Of a stretch of 64,000 bases of DNA, positions 51,358 through 64,000 are shown in pieces; position 1 is the first letter of the stretch, and each line of letters opens with the position of its first letter. The stretch is from Karalla daura (lineage: Eukaryota > Chordata > Actinopteri > Chaetodontiformes > Leiognathidae), in assembly GCA_029224185.1 (NCBI GenBank), contig CM055188.1:6015001-6079000 (forward strand). The letters are read 5' to 3'. The notes beneath the pieces are model-generated. The model ran no database searches, was not told where the DNA came from, and saw only the letters and a program-made list of their open reading frames with translations. Made by a program: the position numbers and the translations under genes.

Positions 51358-52447
51358 CCAGTCACTGCCACCCCCACCGGCCTCGGACGCTGAAAACAGA
51401 AAAAAAGAAACAATTAAAAAAAGAGAGTTGCACTCCAACCAAACACACAACAACTCAACAATTTGGCAACCAAAGGAAAGAAAGTTAGACCTTAATCAGA
51501 ACCCAAGGGAAATAAACATAAGTAACATAATTCAAGGTAAATCACCAATTGAACACCAATAAAAAAATTAAATATTTTTCTTGAAGGAGAGATTCAGGGC
51601 AGTCCTGGGGTGCAGCATAAGCAGCTGCCATAGAAGCTGCAGATCAGTTAGCCGCAGCACCGTCCGGGGATTTGCAGGAAGGGTGCTTTAAACAATCTGT
51701 GGATCTGCATCCAAACGGGCCTCAAGCCACATCGGCAGCCCAAGCAGCCCCAGCCAGACAGTGAACAGCAGAGCAGCAACACCACTGCTCAGCTGGAGTC
51801 CAAACGAAGACAAAGCAACAGGGTCCTATGTGATTTCCCCTAACAAAACATAATTACTAGTGCATTTCAATAAGACTGAGAATGATGGCTGCAGGCAGAC
51901 TACAGCACCTACCTGTTAGCAGAACTGATTAGCACACATACTCGTACAGGAGGGAAGGCGAAAGGGACAGAGCCTGACGTCAGCTTTTTCCTAGGACCAC
52001 ACTAGCATTAGCCACTTACATGCTATCACACACAAAGAGAGAGAGGAAGGACACTCACCATTGCCAAAGTGGAGTGCATGGAAGTGACAGAGCAACGCAC
52101 ACCAACACAGCACAGCACACACACGCTGCGGCTTCTCACCAGGAGTATTGCAGAAGTGAGAGAGAAGGAGGAGGGGCCAGTTTAAAAAGTCGGCGCCTAA
52201 TCACTGATAGGCCAACAGGTGCTTTCAAGGACCGTCATGTGCAGCGCATACGCTATGCTGCCACATACTGAAATAGCGACACATGAACACTGAAACCAAA
52301 ATGGCCGACTTCCTGTCCAGTTCTGCAAGAGACTTTTTTGTGCGTTTTGATAAACTGTATAAGCCTACAAATCTTCTACTCCACAAAGAGCTTTAAAATG
52401 TAATTATGTCCAGCAATTTTGAAGCATCTATGATGAAGTGTCTGGAA

Positions 52448-52590
52448 CTATAGGTTCCTTGCAACTTCGTTGCTCGGACCCTAAATAAGAAACATAGCAG
52501 ATACAATAGGTTTCTTGCAACTTTGTTGTTCAGACCCTTAAAAGAAACAGGACAGTTTTTGTTGCTCGGACCCTAATTAGAAATTGCAGG
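52448..52590 (+). repeat. Imperfect tandem repeat, unit about 55-60 bp
   Basis: The phrase TTGCAACTTCGTTGCTCGGACCC recurs as TTGCAACTTTGTTGTTCAGACCC and again, shortened, as TTTTGTTGCTCGGACCC. A TAA and GAAA-type spacer follows each copy. Confidence 0.7.
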
Positions 52591-55474
52591 AAGCTTTTCC
52601 CATTTGAGATAAATTACATCACATAGCCTACAGCATTGAGACATACAGCTAAATGGCCCCAATGATGCTTCGTAGAAGAGTCAGCAGGTTTGAAATATAC
52701 CTAAACAGTTTTCCTAGTTTGCCAGTTGCGAGTGTGTGAAGAGTTTGTTGCCATTCATTTGATCTTCTTGTGTACTAGTGTCTTCTTGTATGTTGTCTGA
52801 TGCACGTCTGTATGCATATTTATAATGTATGTGAAGTGCACTAGATGTTGCTTAATTATTATCTACTTAATGTAGCTTAAGTATATTCTAAGTGGCCCGC
52901 TCCAAACATCTTTACATAGGGCTACTGTAAATGTAGCACCACTTGAATCTATGCTGAAACATTTTTTTGTTTCATTACTGTGTATGCTGACATGACTATA
53001 ACTAAAATAAGTTTTATCTGCAATCTTCTCCTGGTCTCTGCTCTCCACCCAGTCTCTGCAGTGTCCATTCATCTTCTTCCTTAGCTCCTGGACTGGTGGC
53101 TATGCCTACTCCTCAAAACATTGAAGTAGGGGAAGCGTTCCCAGTCCACCGTCTGATCTATTCCCAGTGACGTGACTGAGGTCTCCAGTGTCTGGTAGAC
53201 TGCAAGAGTTACTGTGAGAGTTATTTACCTTTGTGTCTCCTGCTCTCCTGAGCTGACCTGCCTTTGCCCCTGGCTCTGCTCTCAGTCTCAGTAACTTGAC
53301 CAATGTCTGTGCTCCAATACAGTATATCCTGCTCTCTTGTCCTACTTGCCTGAATTGCTTTCAGTCTCTGACCGTGTCTTGTCTCTGTCCCTGAGGACTG
53401 GTTTTCTGACTATCTTCTGTGAAGAGGAGCTCATGTTAGCTTCCCAGTTAACCTCTGGCAGCCATCTTTCTAGCTTCACTTAGCCACTGTTTGCACCCCT
53501 TGCTGTAGCAAATAAAGTTATGTTGTCTGGGTCTGACTCAAAAAGTACAAAGAAGTACACAAATGGCACAAATGCAGAAAGTGGTTTCAAGTTGCATTCA
53601 CTTTTTGGTGTCAACAACATGGTGTCACAAAGACAAAAAAAGTCTGTGTGTGCAGCTACTGGCCACAAGGTGGCATTATTCCTACCCACACTTTGGTGCA
53701 CTCAGTTCAGAGTCAGTGCACTCTAATCTGATGATCTCTCAAAATCAAACTGTATCTTTTCAGTAACCTCTTGTTATATATATATACTAGAATATTAAAT
53801 TAGTTTTGATTTAACAAAGGTGGACAGCTTTTATATCAGTAGCTGAGAGAGCATCTACACTGCTGCTTGCATTGTTACAGTTCAAAATATGAATAATTTG
53901 CCAACATGATTAAGGGAATGCGATTCATGTTCAAGTCAGGGTTTGTGAGTTCAGTCTTCTTTAACTTATAATTTTAAAGGTAATTAATCATTTCCTATAA
54001 TGTGAATATTCTGGGGCAATGTTACCATAACATAATAATTACTATACAGTTACACATCCACAAGGTTCCTCCTTTACACCTGTTCTTTTGCAGTCCACTG
54101 TATATACTTGTTGTCTGCTAAAAATACTAATAACTGATAGAGAAAGGAAATAAGCAGAGATATATGACTGATGCTACTTGATGTTCTCCTGCTACTCAGG
54201 AGATTTACTTGCTGTCAAAATTTCTCCAAAGATGATTGTTTTAAGTGACTATACCATTTGTCTTAGCTGCTGAAGCCTGCTGGACTTGGGGCTTATGAAC
54301 CTCTTACAGCTGCTTCACGTGCTGCTGTCACCTAAGGTCATATGTGAGCATTTGAGTCACATTACAGTCATGTGAGAGTGATCAGGGTCCACCAATCAAG
54401 GTGTAAATTTGTGTGACAGCCAGGGATGATAAACGTGAAAATGTAAAGAGGTATGTCTTTTCTCTTATGGTTTCTCTAAAATAATTAGTCACATCTGTCC
54501 AGAACATGAACACTGATGCCCCGCAGGGACATATCTTGATATGACTACCATATACCTCATTACAGGAAAGACCCACAATAAAATATGACTATTAGTGTTA
54601 CAGGTGCTTCAGCGCAGTTGTTTTCTATTGAAGAGGAACAACGTATACCTAAGAGGGTCTTTGTTCCTCTATGTAGACTCTATGCTCTATGTTCTGTTTC
54701 CCCTATTGAGGAAAAAAACATGTTTGATCTACTGTTTTTAGTTTCTAGTTTTTAGTGAAAATATCAAAGATGTACACCTCCCTGGGCTTTACATGTTTAC
54801 ATATTTACATGTGGAAAACTCAAAAGTTCAGAGGAGACCTCATGTGTTGAGGGGAATGTTGAATTTCTGATAAAAGCATGATACAAACCATTTATTCAAT
54901 GTATGAATATGTACAAAAAACATATGCTGTTCATTTAATGTTTTTACTTCAGTAATTGGCAATATTGTGACATCAGACAGAACTCACACAAGAATACATA
55001 CCTGAAAGTGCTATTAAATACATTACTTGTCTAAATGGAATTTGTTGCTTTTTTCATTGCAATAAACTGACCCCCTCACACATGCCCCTCTCATCATAAC
55101 CCTACTTTGCTTACCCAAGGTTTTCATATTTAATTTATTTTGATATGATGAGAATAGTCGAAGACCCTTCCATTTCTATTGGTCGCCTTTGTTTTTCCAA
55201 ATATAGTACAACATATAACATGGCGTGTAAGCTCATAAGCTCATATCTCACTGGCTTAACATTATTAATACAACCTTGTTAGCTACAGTGTACACAATAA
55301 CTGTAAACAATGGCATTGTGTAACATGATTTTGAGATTGTGGAATTGGCTTAGAGCTGACCTCTAGATTCTCATTATTGATTGTTATGCATGTAGGGATA
55401 GATCAATAGTGAGATAAAGCAATTCCATGTTAGCAGTTTTTGGAACAATACATGTGTATTATGAACTGTGGTTA

Positions 55475-55862
55475 CAACCACTGACCCAGGGCCATCTGAT
55501 CCTGGGTCTGCCCCAACCTCTCTTCACAGCCTCTATTTCAAGTTTCTCCTGGACGACTGAGCTTCTCACCCATCCAAGGGAGACCTTAGACACACTGCGG
55601 AGAAAACCCATCTCAGCCACTTGTATTCACGTTCTCATTCTTTCAATGATGACCCATTTCTCATGACCATAGGTGAGGTTTGGATTGAAGACTGGCCAAT
55701 AGATTGAGAACTTTGCCTTCTGGCTCAGCTCCTGTTTTGTCACAACAATACTGAGTGACTTCAATGATGTGCCTGTTGTGCCACTTCTCTGTTCAATATC
55801 ATGCCCCATTGATCATGAACAAGACCCCAAGATAGTTGAATGCCTTCGCATGGGGCGAGGAC
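55475..55862 (-). pseudogene. I/Nimbus-type LINE 3' fragment, minus strand
   Basis: The minus strand matches the C-terminal ORF2 region of the larger copy to the right: landmarks such as TGACCCATTTCTCATGACCATAGGTGAGG are shared with 57015-57055 in the same orientation. It is more decayed than the main copy and has no tail repeat. Confidence 0.7.
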
Positions 55863-55929
55863 TTATTACCCAGCCATAATAATGATGTATAGATGAAAAA
55901 AATTCACTGGTGCATTGTTGTGGATATAG

Positions 55930-56262
55930 ATCTTTTATCTTATATTTACCATTCTGTGTACGATCCAACTCTCACAAATCAGCTGTGCATAATGACCAAA
56001 GGAAAGATCACAAGTGAGGCCGTAATTCGTTTTCTCCACAGGATAGCTGGGCTCAGCCTCACAGATAGGCCGAGAAGCCCAGACATGTGAGTGAGGCTCA
56101 AGGTAGAGCTGCTGCTCCTCTACATTGAGAGAAGCCAGCTAAGGTGTGTGGGCATATGGTTAAGATTGGATTCCACCAGAAGGGTTTGTGGAAGTAGCTG
56201 GGGAAAAGAATGTCAAAGCTACATTGCTCAGAAAGCTGCCCCTGTGACCCCAATCCAAAGGA
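55930..56262 (+). pseudogene. I/Nimbus-type LINE 3' fragment, plus strand
   Basis: The plus strand reads FLHRIAGLSLTDRPRS and LLLYIERSQLRCVG, the same C-terminal region as the main LINE copy but in the opposite orientation. It lies about 70 bases from the minus-strand fragment, so the two form an imperfect inverted pair. Confidence 0.75.
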
Positions 56263-56589
56263 AAAGGGAGACAAGACTATGATTGTCAAACCACACCACC
56301 ACAATTTTATTTTTACAATTTTATTTGTAAATGGAAGGAGTTTGCAATCCCCAGGACTCCACCCAGGGTTAACTACCTAGCAATAGGAGGAGAAGGTACT
56401 TTTCTGGTAAGGAGACCTGATGGTCTCTCTGAGATAGTTCCAACATTCCTTTGTGGAGAACCTTACAGGAGATTAACCATCTCTGCAGCACTTAAAGGCC
56501 GGCACAACTAATCAGGTCTTTGGCAAGATGGCCAGCTGGAAACCTCGACTCAATAAAAATCACATAACTGGGCTCTCAGATGATGAGAA

Positions 56590-59355
56590 GAAAGATTCCA
56601 TCCATCCATCCATCCATCCATCTTCTTCCGCTTATCCGGAGCCGGGTCGCGGGGGGAGCAGTCTGAGCAGGGACGTCCAGACCTCCCTCTCCCTGGACAC
56701 TTCCTCGAGCTCTTCCGGGAGGATCCCGAGGTGTTCCCAGGCCAGCCGGGTGACATAGTCACTCCAGCGTGTCCTGGGTCTAACCCCTGGGTCTCTTCCC
56801 GGATGGACATGCCCGGAACACTTCCCAGGGAAGGCGTCCAGGAGGCATCCGATTCAGATGCCCGAGCCACCTCAGCTGGGTCCTCTCGATGTGGAGGAGC
56901 AGCGGCTCTACTCCGAGCTCCTCCCAGGTGACAGAGCTCCTCACCCTATCTCTAAGGGAGCGCCCCGCCACCCTGCGGAGGAAACCAATTTCAGCCACTT
57001 CTATCCGGGATCTCATTCTTTCGGTCATGACCCAGAGTTCATGACCATAGGTGAGGGTAGGAACGTAGATCGACCAGTAAATCTTTCTTCACCACGACGG
57101 ATCGATACAGTGACCACATTACTGCAGCCGCTGCACCGATCCGCCTGTCGATCTCTCGCTCCATCCTTCCCTCACTCATGAACAAGACCCCGAGATACTT
57201 GAACTCCTCCACCTGAGGCAGGGGCTCTCCACCGACCTGAAGAGGGCAGTCCACCTTTCTCCGGTCAAGAACCATGGCCTCGGACTTGGAGGTGCTGATT
57301 CTCATCCCAGCTGCTTCACACTAGGCTGCAAACCGCCCCAGTGCATGACTGCATGGCCCTCAGTAGAGGGCCCTGGACCCCGTACTCCCGGAGTACCCCC
57401 CACAGAACACCACGAGGGACATGGTCGAAAGCTTTCTCCAATTCCACAAAACACATGTGGACTGGTTGGGCAAACTCCCATGAACCCATGAGCACCCTGT
57501 GGAGAGTATAGAGCTGATCCAGCGTTCCATGGCCGGGCCGGAAACCGCATTGTTCCTCCTGGATCCGAGGTTCGACTATTGGCCGAACTCTCCTCTCTAG
57601 CACCCTGGAATAGACTTTCCCCGGGAGGCTGAGGAGTGTGATCCCCCGGTAGTTGGAACACACCCTCCGGTCCCCCTTTTTAAAAAGAGGGACCACCACT
57701 CCAGTTTGCCACTCCAGGGGCACTGTTCCCGACTGCCACGCAATGTTGCAGAGGCATGTCAGCCAGGACAGCCCTACAACATCCAGTGACTTGAGATACT
57801 CGGGGCGGATCTTATCCACCCCCGGGACCTTGCCACTGGGCAGCTTGCGAACTACCTCAGTGACTTCGGCTTGGGTTATGAATGATTCAACCTCTGGGTC
57901 CTCAGCCTCTGCTACTTCTAAAGAAGGCGTGACAGTGGGATTGAGGAGATCCTTGAAGTATTCCTTCCACCGCCCGACAGTGTCCCCAGTCGAGGTCAAC
58001 AGTTCCTCACTTCCACTGTAGACAGCATTGGTGGGGCACTGCTTCCCCCTCCTGAGGCGCCGGACAGTTTGCCAGAACCTCTTTGAGGCCCGGTTTTTTG
58101 CTTCTGCGACTGCTCGAGCTGTCATCCGCTTGGCCCGTTGGTGCCCATCAGCTGTCTCAGGAGTCCCCCGAGCCAACCAGGCTCGGTAGGACTCCTTCTT
58201 CAGCTTGACGTCATCCCTTACTTCCGGTGTCCACCACCGGGTTCTGGGATTGCCGCCGCGACAGCCACCGGAGGTCTTACGGCCACAACTTTGAACAGCC
58301 GCATTCACAATGGAGGTGGAGAACATGGCACTGATGGACACCCTTATGCTTGAACATGGTGTTCGTTATGGACAAACTGTTACTGGCACAGAAGTCCAGT
58401 AACAGAACGCCGCTCGGGTTCAGATCGGGGAGGCCTTCCGATCATGCCCCTCCAGGTTTTACTGCCATTACTGACGTGAGCGTTGAAGTCTCCGAGCAGA
58501 ACGATGGAGTCTCCGGTTGGAGCACTTTCCAGTACTCCTCCCAGGGACTCCAAGAAGCCCGGATATTTTGTGCTGCTGTTCGTAAGCCGAAACAACAGTT
58601 AAGGTTTGGCCCCCCACCCGAAGGCAGAGGGACGCGACCCTCTCGTTTCGCGGGGAGAACTCCAACACATGGCGGCTGAGCTGGGGGGCTATAAGCAAGC
58701 CCACACCAGCTTGCCGCCTTTCACCGTGGGTAACTCCAGAGTAGTAGAGAGTCCAGCCTCTCTCAAGGAGTTGGGTTCCAGAGCCCATACTATGCGTGGA
58801 GGTGAGCCTGACTATCTGTAGCAGGTACCGCTCCACCTCCTGTACAAGCTCAGTCTCCTTCCCCCCCAGCGAGGTGACATTCCATGTACCCAGAGCCAGA
58901 TTTGTTGCCCTGGGATTGGTCCGTCGGGGGCCCTGCCCACGACTGCCACCCAGTACACTTTGCATCCGACCCCAGTCATTCGCCCTGCAGGTGGTGGATC
59001 CATGGGGCAGCAGAGAGGATGGAATCATCACGTATCCGTTACGGGCCGTGCCCGGCCGGGCCCTGTGGCAGACCCGGCCACCAGGCGCTCGCTGACGGGC
59101 CCTCCATCCGGGCCTGGCTCCGGATGTGGGCCCCGGGCTTCCTCCGGGCAGGGTCTCATCTCTCTCTTTCCTGGTTTCCATGGGGTCTTTTGAACCATTC
59201 TTAGTCTGGCCCCTCGCCTGAGACCAATTTGCCTTGGGTGACCCTACCAGGAGTTCATGACTCCCGACAACATAGCTCTCAGGGGTCTTAAGGGCACGCA
59301 AACCTCTCCACCACGATAAGGTGATGGTTCCCGGAGAGGAGCAAGATTCCCTAGG
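56590..59355 (-). mobile_element. I/Nimbus-type LINE, internally deleted copy
   Basis: The minus strand shows the 5' leader (about 59345-59100), an endonuclease domain (58900-58430; LGTWNVTSL, LLGDFNAHV), the start of the reverse transcriptase (58341-57370; PGVDKIRPEYLK, FKKGDRRVCSNYRGITLLS, EEQCGFRPG), and the C-terminal ORF2 region (57305-56640; EFKYLGVLF, RLRDR-like and HIERTQLRWLGHL blocks). The 3' tail is (GGAT)n at about 56597-56622. Between about 57350 and 57305 the core of the reverse transcriptase is deleted, including the active-site Y/F-A-D-D box. Part of the end of the endonuclease and the linker is also missing near 58370-58340. At 2.8 kb it is well short of a full element and cannot be autonomous. 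Confidence 0.88.
56597..56622 (-). repeat. (GGAT)n tail of the LINE
   Basis: About six ATCC units on the plus strand mark the 3' end of the minus-strand LINE, as in other copies of this clade. Confidence 0.85.
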
Positions 59356-60316
59356 CTGATAAAAACAAGATTTAACTCTTTGGTATGAATAACAAATGAC
59401 CCTAAGCACACAGTCAAGACAACGGTGGAGTGGTCTGTGAATGCCATGAATGGCCCAGCCAGAGCCAAAAATTGAACCTGGCTGAACATGTCTGGAAAGA
59501 CCTGAAAGTAGCAAGGCATCAACACCCCCATTTAGCTTGAGAGCTAAGGAAGGAACAGAGGAATTAAAACCTATGAAAACTGTGACTTTTTCTTTGGCAT
59601 CAGTATTCATTGTTCCATGTTTAATTGTGCATGGAGAGGTATTTGCACTTCATTACAACTTAAAAATATTTATTAATTTATATAGACTTGTGTAACTTAT
59701 GGCATATTGTGGCATATTTGAAGTTGTATTGTAGTTTGAGGATGCTCATGAATTAATTTGTCAATGTGTGTATGGTTTGTTCTCAGTAATGAGGACTGAG
59801 GTGAAGGCCCAGGTAAAGTGCTAATGGGTCTCCACTGTTATAATTACTGACATGACCAGGTGGCTCAACAAAGTCCAGAGTAAAGGGTGTAAACACTTAT
59901 GTAATGTGATATTTCAGTTTTTCAATTGTAGCAGATTTGCCATGGTTTCAACTCCACTCAATGGGTTTTATTTTCAGTCTTTTTAGGTCCTTCTCCTGAT
60001 TTATAACGATCAATGGCTTGGACAATTCTGGTTACCTGTGTCTCAATGTCCAGAAAAGTGATGCAGGGGTGTCTTCGAGGACCAATTTATTAGAGTTAAA
60101 TAAGTCTTGTGTGGTAACTTAAATTTGTGCTGTACAAATCTGTCAACTTTTATCACAGCAAACAATAAAGGTGTGAACTACTGATCATATTTTCTGTTGA
60201 TTTCAGATGTCATATGCTGAAAAGTTTAATGATGAAACTAAAGATGAAATCTAACTAATGACTGCATGCATCAGCTAAAATAAACCTTTATACTTGATTA
60301 GTTATCTGTTTACATT
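59356..60316. other. Spacer between the LINE and cyp24a1
   Basis: No gene is seen. An apparent ORF at 59356-59610 is only an upstream extension of the LINE frame. Confidence 0.45.
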
Positions 60317-60930
60317 TTTATTTCAGTGGATAACATGGAAATATACAATATTACAATCTTAGAATTGCATGTTATATACAGAATGAAAAATAAACAAGTT
60401 ATTAAACAAAAACGAACAAAAAGTGAGTTTGACATTAAAATACACACATCAGAGGTGATGACACTACATTAAGATTTGAGGACAGCTGCCTTGGTACAAC
60501 ATTAAGTTTGTACATAACAACTGGTGTTTTGGTCAGTCATTAATAGTTAAAAATAATAGTTATAAATAAGTCTGAGGTATTTATGGCATGATTACTTGTG
60601 TGATAATTTCTGTGTTTTTTATTTACAGAGCAGCAATACAGGGAGTCACTGGACCATGAGGGCCATGGTTACAGAGGTATCATCTTTCAGTCTATCCACG
60701 TAGGTTGAATATGGAGGCTGAGAGCTGAGGGAAAGAAGAGATAATTATTAAATATGAATGCCACAGTCTCTGTGTTATCCCCTAATGTCTGACACATCCC
60801 ACCATGGATAAGAGTTTGGCATTTTGGTTGACCCCTATTCACCTCATCCGTCTCGAAGCAAGAAAAGGAATAAGTATACTTTCACTGTTTTTCTTAAAAA
60901 TAAAAGTGAGAATTGACGTATCCTCTCACC
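60317..60930 (-). other. cyp24a1: Probable cyp24a1 3'UTR
   Basis: The minus strand after the cyp24a1 stop at 60931 is AT-rich. An AATAAA signal on the minus strand at 60317-60322 would give a UTR of about 0.6 kb. Confidence 0.4.
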
Positions 60931-63900
60931 TCATCTCCTGATAAAGGCAACAGGCAGCTCTCTGTTTGGAACCAAAAGCCCTGAATGAATCACATCGAGT
61001 GGCTCATCGTCTGTTGCCACAATTTTAAAGTCTCTGACCAGCTGTAAAAGAGATTTGAACCGTGAGTTAAAGCTAGTCGGGTAACCAGAAGGACAGAAAG
61101 AATTAGTAGCTGATAACAGGGTGTCTTATTCATCGGTTCTTCAACGACCCATGATAAATCCATGTGATCGAACTGTCTGATGACTTCTTTCGATTGAACT
61201 TACCCAGCACAAAGCTAGTTGCAGCTGTAGTTCTGCTAGTCGTCGGCCAATACACATCCTCTTTCCAATGCCAAAGGGAACGTGGGCGAAGGGGTTGATG
61301 GAGCCATTCTCACGCAGCCAGCGCTCCGGTTTAAACTGTTTCCCGTCATCAAAGTACTCCTCATTAGAGCCCAGTGCATGGGTGTTTATCATTAAAACTG
61401 TCTGTAAATCATTGGAAACATATACTGTTTTAGTTTATGTTGTTTTTGCTGTTATGAAGACCTGATATAAGGTCCCGAGCATTTCTTTCTCTTTCTCTTT
61501 CTCTCACTTAATATCATGTTCATACAGACGTCTTTCAAAAATATTAATACAAGAATATGAACTGATCATATGAGGTGTATAATCACTTACTCCTTTGGGA
61601 ATGGCATAATCTCCCAACACAGTGTCTTTGTCTAAGGTCCTGCTGGTGAAAGGGACTGATGGTGATAACCTGTAATAATTTAAAAATGGGGAAAAAGTAA
61701 GGATGAAATGGGAATATGGTCTCCGAGAAGGCCTAGTATAGCATAACACATTTTATTTCAAAATTAAATTAAGTAATTTAATTGTAGAGATAGCTTCTGA
61801 TTTTGATATCTAAACTTTTTAATGACAGCTGAACATTCCACAGTGTTTGCCATAGCGCAAGGTAAGTGAGACATAATCTCCAGTCAATCTGCACATGCAC
61901 AAGTGCTGCAGTTGTGGCATTAGCCTTTAATAACATGTTTGCCAACTTGTGACTGCATGTGGAGAAGGAAGAAAGTGAACCGTGTCAGGGGTAGGAAATG
62001 ATTTAAACGTGACTGACCAGTGGAGTTTAATCTGGAACCACTGGTTGTTGCTGGTCATGCAACCATATTGCATAAAGCTTGTTTTTGAGCCAGTCACATG
62101 TTTGTATTTTGCCTTTTAATCTCTGTGTTTTACTGGATGATACATTCATGATGCAGTCAGTGTGTTTGACTTAAAAGCACATGGTGTATAGGCTGAAATA
62201 TACTATGGCTTTGGAAGTCACTACAGTCGCGTTTATTGACTGCCAGTTGTTTCCCACTATTTAACAACAGTGGCAGGGTGAATGGGAGACTCATGATACT
62301 GTACCTCATGGACTCTTTGAGGCAAGCCTTGAGGTAGGGCATGTGCTTGATGTGCTCTCCACATGGGTCCTGGTCTGGAGCTATAACTTCTTTAATCTCC
62401 TCCAGCAGTTTCTTCTGGGCGTCAGGGTTACGTGATAGGTTGAAAATAGCCCACAGCATGCTGTTGGCGGTCTAAGAGAGGTAAACATGAAGGGGGTGGG
62501 GGGTACTACTTAGTGAGGCGGCCACTCAAAGTACATTCCTTCGTGGGGTCCTGAAAGGAGCTGAGGAATGCTTGGGGTTCCTCAAAGACTCCTCAGTTGG
62601 CCTTACATCCACACCACATTCATTCATTTTCCTCCCTAAAGCACTGTAACAGCAGCACCTGTTTGTTTAAGAGGCTCAACTCATTTTTCTCTTTCCCTAC
62701 TCAAAAAAGGAATAAAGACGAAAGGTAAAACATTTCAAGGATTACACTGTGTTTATGACACAGGGTGGTGTGCAGCTGCTGTTTTTGTTTTTTACAGGTC
62801 TAAAGTTTAAATGGACTGGACTAATTTCGAGCCTTAGACAAATGATTTCAAATTTGAATAAACATGCTTACATATTCTCATGTGTGATAGTTGAACAAAT
62901 GATTTATGTCGTTCTTGGACAGTAACAATGAGTGTCTGCAAGCAGCTAATTATCTTTTTGAGCATTAACTCCAGCGAATTAAGTCCTTGAGACCCCTTCT
63001 AGCACCTTGTCACTTTGGCGTCTTATATGGAGAACTCTTTCTTGGAAATTGCATCATTTGTTTGATCATATAAAATCAAACAAACAAATGCTACATGTAT
63101 ATGGTGTATTGGATCACTGAAATTGAGAGCATCTGGTGTGCGAATTCTGTCTCCGGGTTTGATGCTCGCCAAAGTTGACTGGCTTAAGCTTCATGTTAAT
63201 GGATCAATAAAACAGTTGTGTTGATAGTCTGTTTTAAAGTCCTCAGAGAATGTGATGAAATTACTTACCGTTTCAACACCTCCAATCTGCAGCTCGGTGA
63301 TAGCGGCATACAGCTCTTTCTTTGACAGACAGCTTTGGTGTAAGATGTCACCGATCAAGTCATCAGGGGCTCTGTTGGCGTTCCTCTTCAGCTTCTTGTC
63401 TATGTAGACCTTGGCTGAGGCCACAAATCAGCAAAGATGTGAATACAAAGAAGCATCTAATCTCATGTAGCACAGTGTTCTGTTTACTCACTATAACTCA
63501 CTATAGCTCACTCACTCCTGTGCAGATAAAAGTGTTTGTTTTTCTTTATCAAGTATGACACCAAATGTTGGGAAAATTGTGTTCTTGTGTATTACATACA
63601 AATTTAAATATACAACACAAGCAGAATCATTTCCTCACCACGTTCCAACCTCCAGCCTGTTACAACTACAAGTAATTTGCAGATTTCGCCCTCTCTGGTC
63701 ATGCAGTTTACTACAATCTTGGCTGCCTTTTACCCACAGCCATAAATGGCCATACACATGTATATCCACATGTCTATCCACCCAGTTCCTCTGTTGCCTA
63801 TCTTCTGACTATCTAATGCGTCTACTGACTGGAAGTGAGTTCAAACTGGGTTGAGTGTCACAGAGAACTGGGAACATACTGTTCAGGAACTCGTGAAATG

Positions 63901-64000
63901 AGAGCAGCCTGTGGAGAGGTGTTTGTAACTTTGTATTTTGCCGTTTCACACAAACATGCATGTGTTTGTACCTGTGCTGAAAATACGGTCCCATGCTGCA
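60931..64000 (-). CDS. cyp24a1: Cyp24a1, vitamin D 24-hydroxylase (3' part of gene)
   Basis: Six minus-strand exons are seen: 63972-64000 (cut by the window edge), 63269-63414, 62305-62471, 61591-61669, 61204-61401 and 60931-61041. All junctions are GT-AG and in phase, giving the last 242 or so residues. Motifs: I-helix ELQIGGVETTANS; K-helix ExxR in LKESMR; PERW; and the haem-binding loop FGIGKRMCIGRR with its axial cysteine, followed by LAELQLQLALCW. The end reads SGLLVPNRELPVAFIRR. The last two features match CYP24A1 rather than CYP27. The enzyme is a mitochondrial inner-membrane P450, fed by ferredoxin, that inactivates 1,25-dihydroxyvitamin D3 by hydroxylation at C24 (and C23). No lesion is seen. 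The promoter, with any vitamin D response elements, is outside the window. Confidence 0.94.

Overview
This window is teleost-like vertebrate nuclear DNA. It has multi-exon genes with GT-AG introns, long AT-rich introns and 3'UTRs, many long (CA)n, (TATC)n and (TA)n microsatellites, and a mixed load of gypsy LTR elements, fish-type LINEs, TIR transposons and a tRNA-derived SINE. Nothing looks bacterial, and there is no CRISPR array. The species cannot be named from sequence alone.

Four protein-coding genes were resolved by joining exons by hand, and all four lie on the minus strand. From left to right they are: src (11 coding exons, 7868-17614, 544 aa, with a probable non-coding first exon in a CpG-rich block near 23.4-24.0 kb); manbal (2 coding exons, 24837-25779, 87 aa); nfatc2 (10 coding exons, 32637-42876, 867 aa); and the 3' half of cyp24a1 (60931 to the window edge; five complete exons and part of a sixth). 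In transcription order this reads cyp24a1, nfatc2, manbal, src. From memory, the human orthologs all lie on 20q (MANBAL-SRC adjacent, NFATC2 and CYP24A1 farther out), so this is a compressed piece of the same ancestral linkage group. The four genes are not one pathway: Src is a membrane-anchored tyrosine kinase, Manbal a small one-pass membrane protein, NFATc2 a calcineurin-controlled transcription factor and Cyp24a1 the mitochondrial vitamin D 24-hydroxylase.

A broken THAP-domain gene starts on the plus strand at 26375, head-to-head with manbal across a short promoter-like stretch carrying a YY1-type motif. The rest is mobile DNA: a gypsy 3' end with LTR (1-2342), a gypsy copy on the minus strand (about 26.9-29.8 kb), a Harbinger-transposase fragment (30.2 kb), a 1.1 kb TIR element inside an nfatc2 intron (35914-37017), a gypsy copy on the plus strand with LTR (45.06-46.73 kb), a gypsy integrase scrap interrupted by a small TIR element (47.3-47.7 kb), an L2-type LINE tail (49.4-50.4 kb) and I/Nimbus-type LINE copies (55.5-59.35 kb).

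The least explained signals are a 45-bp near-perfect inverted repeat in the last intron of nfatc2, an unrecognised ORF with one membrane segment at 48819-49205, and the doubled terminal repeats of the element at 35.9-37.0 kb. None is proof of a new system.
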